This document shows, piece after piece, positions 61,556 to 64,000 of a stretch of 64,000 nt of DNA. The translations under genes and the position numbers were made by a program. The notes under the pieces are model-generated. The model saw nothing but the letters and a program-made list of their open reading frames with translations, was not told the origin of the DNA and did not search any database. Each line of letters opens with the position of its first letter. Position 1 is the stretch's first letter. The DNA lies in NCBI GenBank assembly GCA_052145115.1, contig JBKQPG010000099.1:62001-126000 (forward strand). The letters run 5' to 3'. Origin of the DNA: CAIVVT01 sp052145115 (GTDB lineage: Bacteria; Acidobacteriota; Terriglobia; Bryobacterales; Bryobacteraceae).

Positions 61556-62773
61556 ATGCTGCAGTTCCCGATTTATTTAGACAATCACGCGACGACGCGC
61601 ACCGATCCTCGAGTCCTCGAGGCCATGTTGCCGTACTTTACGGAGTACTTCGGCAACGCCGCCAGCCGCAATCATAGTTTCGGCTGGGTGGCGGAAGAGG
61701 CCGTGGAGCAGGCGCGCAAGCAGCTCGCGGCGCTGATCGGCGCCAGCGCCAAGGAGATCGTTCTCACCAGCGGCGCGACGGAATCGAACAACCTGGCCCT
61801 CAAGGGCGGCGCGGAGATGTATGCCCAGAAGGGCGACCATCTGATTACGGCGGCGACCGAGCACAAGGCCGTGCTCGATACCTGCAAGCGGCTCGAAAAG
61901 CACGGCTGCCGCCTCACCTACCTGCCGGTGCGGCAGGATGGATTGATCGATCTGGACCAGTTGCGCGACGCCATCACGGACAAGACGGTGATGGTGTCGA
62001 TCATGTACGGCAACAACGAGATCGGCACGGTCCAGCCGATTCGCGAAATCGGCAAAATCTGCCACGAAAAGGGCGTGCTGATGCACACCGACGCGACCCA
62101 GGCGGTGGGCAAGATTCCGGTCAACGTGATCGACGACAACATCGACCTGATGAGCTTCTCGGCGCACAAAATGTACGGCCCCAAGGGCGTGGGCGCGCTG
62201 TATGTCCGCCGCAAGAACCCGCGCGTGCAACTGACGGCGCAGATGGACGGCGGCGGGCATGAGCGCGGCTTCCGCTCCGGCACGCTGAACGTCCCGGGGA
62301 TCGTCGGCTTCGGCCAGGCGGCGGAGCTGTGCCGCGAGTCGCTGGCGGAAGAGATGGAGCGCATGAGGAGCCTGCGCGACCGGCTGAAGGAAACGATCCT
62401 GACGGAGCTCGACGAGGTGTACATCAACGGCAGCATGGAGCATCGCCTGCCGCACAACCTTAATATCAGCTTCGCCTACGTGGAGGGCGAAAGCCTGCTG
62501 ATGGGCATCAACGATATCGCGGTTTCGAGCGGCTCGGCGTGCACCTCGGCGACGCTTGAACCGAGTTACGTTCTGAAGGCGCTGGGCGCGGGCGACGATC
62601 TGGCGCACAGCTCGATCCGCTTCGGCGTGGGGCGGTTCAACACCGAGGAGGAGATCGATTACACGGCGCGCAAGGTGATCGATGTGGTGCGCAAGCTGCG
62701 CGAGCTGTCACCGCTCTACGAGATGGTGCGCGAGGGCATCGATTTGAAGAACGTCGAATGGGCGGCACATTGA
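61556..62773 (+). CDS. iscS: Cysteine desulfurase IscS
   Basis: A 405-residue PLP enzyme that takes sulfur from cysteine for Fe-S assembly. PLP Lys205 (SFSAHKMYGPKG) and active-site Cys329 on the flexible loop (SSGSACTSATLEPS) sit at almost the same positions as in E. coli IscS (206 and 328). The opening YLDNHATTRTDPRV and the GNAASRNHSFG segment are typical. The start at 61556 is chosen because AGAGGA then has a 7-nt spacing; the ATG at 61550 touches it. Confidence 0.95.
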   Translation: MLQFPIYLDNHATTRTDPRVLEAMLPYFTEYFGNAASRNHSFGWVAEEAVEQARKQLAALIGASAKEIVLTSGATESNNLALKGGAEMYAQKGDHLITAATEHKAVLDTCKRLEKHGCRLTYLPVRQDGLIDLDQLRDAITDKTVMVSIMYGNNEIGTVQPIREIGKICHEKGVLMHTDATQAVGKIPVNVIDDNIDLMSFSAHKMYGPKGVGALYVRRKNPRVQLTAQMDGGGHERGFRSGTLNVPGIVGFGQAAELCRESLAEEMERMRSLRDRLKETILTELDEVYINGSMEHRLPHNLNISFAYVEGESLLMGINDIAVSSGSACTSATLEPSYVLKALGAGDDLAHSSIRFGVGRFNTEEEIDYTARKVIDVVRKLRELSPLYEMVREGIDLKNVEWAAH

Positions 62774-62824
62774 GGGATCGGATGGGGCAACTGGGAAATC
62801 CAATCAAGGGGATGCATTCACGCT

Positions 62825-63241
62825 ATGTCATATTCTGACAAGGTTCTGGATCACTACAACAACCCGCGCAACGTCGGCTCGCTGGACAAGAAGGACCCGC
62901 GCGTGGGCACCGGCCTGGTGGGCGCGCCGGAGTGCGGCGACGTGATGAAGCTGCAGATCAAGGTCAACCCTGAAACGGGCATGATCGAGGAGGCCAAGTT
63001 CAAGACCTTCGGCTGCGGCTCGGCCATCGCCTCCAGCTCGCTGGCGACGGAGATGCTGAAAGGCCGCACGGTGGACGAGGCGCTCGAGATCAAGAATACG
63101 CAGATCGTAAGCGAGCTGAGCCTGCCGCCGGTGAAGATCCATTGCTCCGTTCTGGCCGAGGATGCCATCAAGGCGGCGATCTGCGACTACAAGGCCAAGA
63201 ACGGCAACGCCGCCCGCGCCAGCGTGGAACAATCGGCGTGA
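62825..63241 (+). CDS. iscU: Fe-S cluster scaffold IscU
   Basis: A 138-residue scaffold on which 2Fe-2S clusters form. All ligands are present: Cys37 and Asp39 (PECGDV), Cys64 (FGCGSA), His106 and Cys107 (KIHCSVLAEDA). The LPPVK motif at 100-104, bound by the HscA chaperone, is intact. It sits between iscS and iscA in a typical order, 51 bp after iscS. The C-terminus is slightly extended with an Ala-rich tail. Confidence 0.96.
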   Translation: MSYSDKVLDHYNNPRNVGSLDKKDPRVGTGLVGAPECGDVMKLQIKVNPETGMIEEAKFKTFGCGSAIASSSLATEMLKGRTVDEALEIKNTQIVSELSLPPVKIHCSVLAEDAIKAAICDYKAKNGNAARASVEQSA

Positions 63242-63294
63242 CAATGGAAGCGGGGCCGCGCACCGGGACGCGGCCGCATGGGGAGAAGCAGAGT

Positions 63295-63621
63295 ATGCCC
63301 TCGATTACGGTTACGCCGCTGGCCGTGCGCAAGATTCGCGAGTCGTTCCAGAAGACGGGCGTTGAAGGCGGGCTGCGCCTGGGTGTGCTCGGCGGCGGCT
63401 GCTCGGGGTTGAGCTACCAGTTCAAGTTCGAGCCCCAGCCACGGCCCAGCGACCTGGTTTACAACTTCGACGACGTTCAGGTTTACGTCGACCCCAAGAG
63501 CATCGTCTTCCTCGACGGAATGACGCTGGACTACAAGGAGTCGCTGATGCATTCGGGCTTCGAGTTTCTCAATCCGCACGCCACCAAGAGCTGCGGCTGC
63601 GGCTCTTCCTTCTCGACCTGA
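63295..63621 (+). CDS. iscA: A-type Fe-S carrier IscA
   Basis: A 108-residue A-type carrier with the three conserved Cys at 36 (GGGCSGLSY), 100 and 102 (SCGCGSSF). It accepts clusters or iron from the scaffold and delivers them to targets. The ATG at 63295 is preceded by GGGGAGAAG and opens the domain directly (SITVTPLAVRKI); an in-frame ATG at 63244 would add a low-complexity leader. It lies 53 bp after iscU. Confidence 0.93.
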   Translation: MPSITVTPLAVRKIRESFQKTGVEGGLRLGVLGGGCSGLSYQFKFEPQPRPSDLVYNFDDVQVYVDPKSIVFLDGMTLDYKESLMHSGFEFLNPHATKSCGCGSSFST

Positions 63622-63680
63622 GCGGCGCGCGGCTCCGCCCGGGCTGGAATGCGGATACAATCGCTCAGTGGAAGGCGCGT

Positions 63681-64000
63681 ATGAGTTTTCAAATTGCCGA
63701 TCACACCTGCTGGCGCTGTGGCCAGACTCCCGAGGAAGAGGCCGAGTCGGCATCGCTGTTCTGCAAATTCTGCAATTCGCTGCAACGTCCGGTGCCGGAC
63801 TATTTCGCCTTCTTCGGCTTCGAGAAACACCTCTCGGTCGACACCGATGAATTGCAGCGCCGGTATTATATGCTGAGCCGGCGGCTGCATCCCGACCTGT
63901 ATACGCGCGCCACCGAAACCGAGCGGAATTACTCGCTGGAGGCGACTTCGATCCTCAATGACGGCTACCGCATCCTGCGTGACCCGGTGCAGCGCGCCGA
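63681..64000 (+). CDS. hscB: Fe-S co-chaperone HscB (Hsc20), 3' end beyond window
   Basis: The visible 106 residues start with a zinc-finger-like module with Cys10, Cys13, Cys28 and Cys31 (CWRCG, CKFC). A J-domain follows (DYFAFFGF, YYMLSRRLHPDLY) with the HPD motif at 70-72. HscB stimulates the HscA ATPase and brings IscU to it. The Cys4 N-terminus is absent from E. coli HscB but known in eukaryotic HSC20-type proteins. HscA and ferredoxin genes would be expected just to the right. Confidence 0.9.
   Translation, partial: MSFQIADHTCWRCGQTPEEEAESASLFCKFCNSLQRPVPDYFAFFGFEKHLSVDTDELQRRYYMLSRRLHPDLYTRATETERNYSLEATSILNDGYRILRDPVQRA

Overview
The window is GC-rich chromosomal DNA whose gene content points to an Acidobacteriota member of the Bryobacterales/Solibacter type. 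The basis is the combination of SBBP beta-propeller secreted protein, Oar-like TonB receptor with a carboxypeptidase-regulatory N-domain, CRTAC1-type FG-GAP/ASPIC-UnbV proteins, a winged-helix regulator with a transmembrane segment, and many Tat-exported sugar enzymes. This is inference from family content; no rRNA or marker gene fixes the taxon.

Layout. (1) 1-4786 is an integrated island: a single-chain restriction-modification enzyme (runs off the left edge), a small serine recombinase and a tyrosine integrase abutting tRNA-Lys(CTT). (2) 5027-9660 carries housekeeping and small genes: two related zinc-ribbon proteins, a membrane Fe-S (HdrD/GlpC-like) oxidoreductase, a PilZ protein and N-carbamoylputrescine amidase. 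(3) 9765-19880 carries secreted proteins (SBBP, CRTAC1, a GH3 beta-glucosidase, a DUF4832 protein). (4) 20023-28158 is a Tat-exported sugar module: DUF1080, two Gfo/Idh/MocA oxidoreductases, a TIM-barrel isomerase/epimerase, a membrane-anchored winged-helix regulator and an enolase-superfamily dehydratase. Two genes here share a duplicated 100-bp leader. A tRNA 3' relic and a probable homoserine dehydrogenase tail lie in the middle. (5) 28483-37729 holds an Oar-like TonB receptor, a translationally coupled CRTAC1-TPR pair, a CRTAC1 remnant and a membrane spermidine-synthase-like protein. (6) 38334-43593 has a solute symporter/NIPSNAP-like/M20 peptidase/49-aa membrane protein operon, divergent from a NagB-like/PfkB pair. 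(7) 43531-47264 is a rearranged patch: an HTH orphan, an RHS fragment, and a 5'-truncated RHS protein with a zincin-like C-terminal domain whose stop overlaps the start of a probable immunity gene. (8) 47419-55403 is a second sugar cluster (two Tat Gfo/Idh/MocA proteins, an HGSNAT-like acyltransferase, two TIM-barrel isomerases, an FG-GAP protein). (9) 55527-60820 holds a quinol NO reductase, a class-1 isoprenoid enzyme, tRNA-Gly(TCC) and an exopolysaccharide sugar transferase. (10) 61069-64000 is an isc operon: iscR-iscS-iscU-iscA-hscB (hscB cut by the right edge).

How they fit together: the dominant theme is saprophytic carbohydrate use. GH3 and the TonB receptor would release and import sugars. 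The Tat-exported Gfo/Idh/MocA, DUF1080 and TIM-barrel proteins together look like a periplasmic 3-keto-glycoside cleavage route. The most novel-looking items are that module with its duplicated leader, the RHS zincin/immunity pair, and several unannotated small genes, relics and palindromes.
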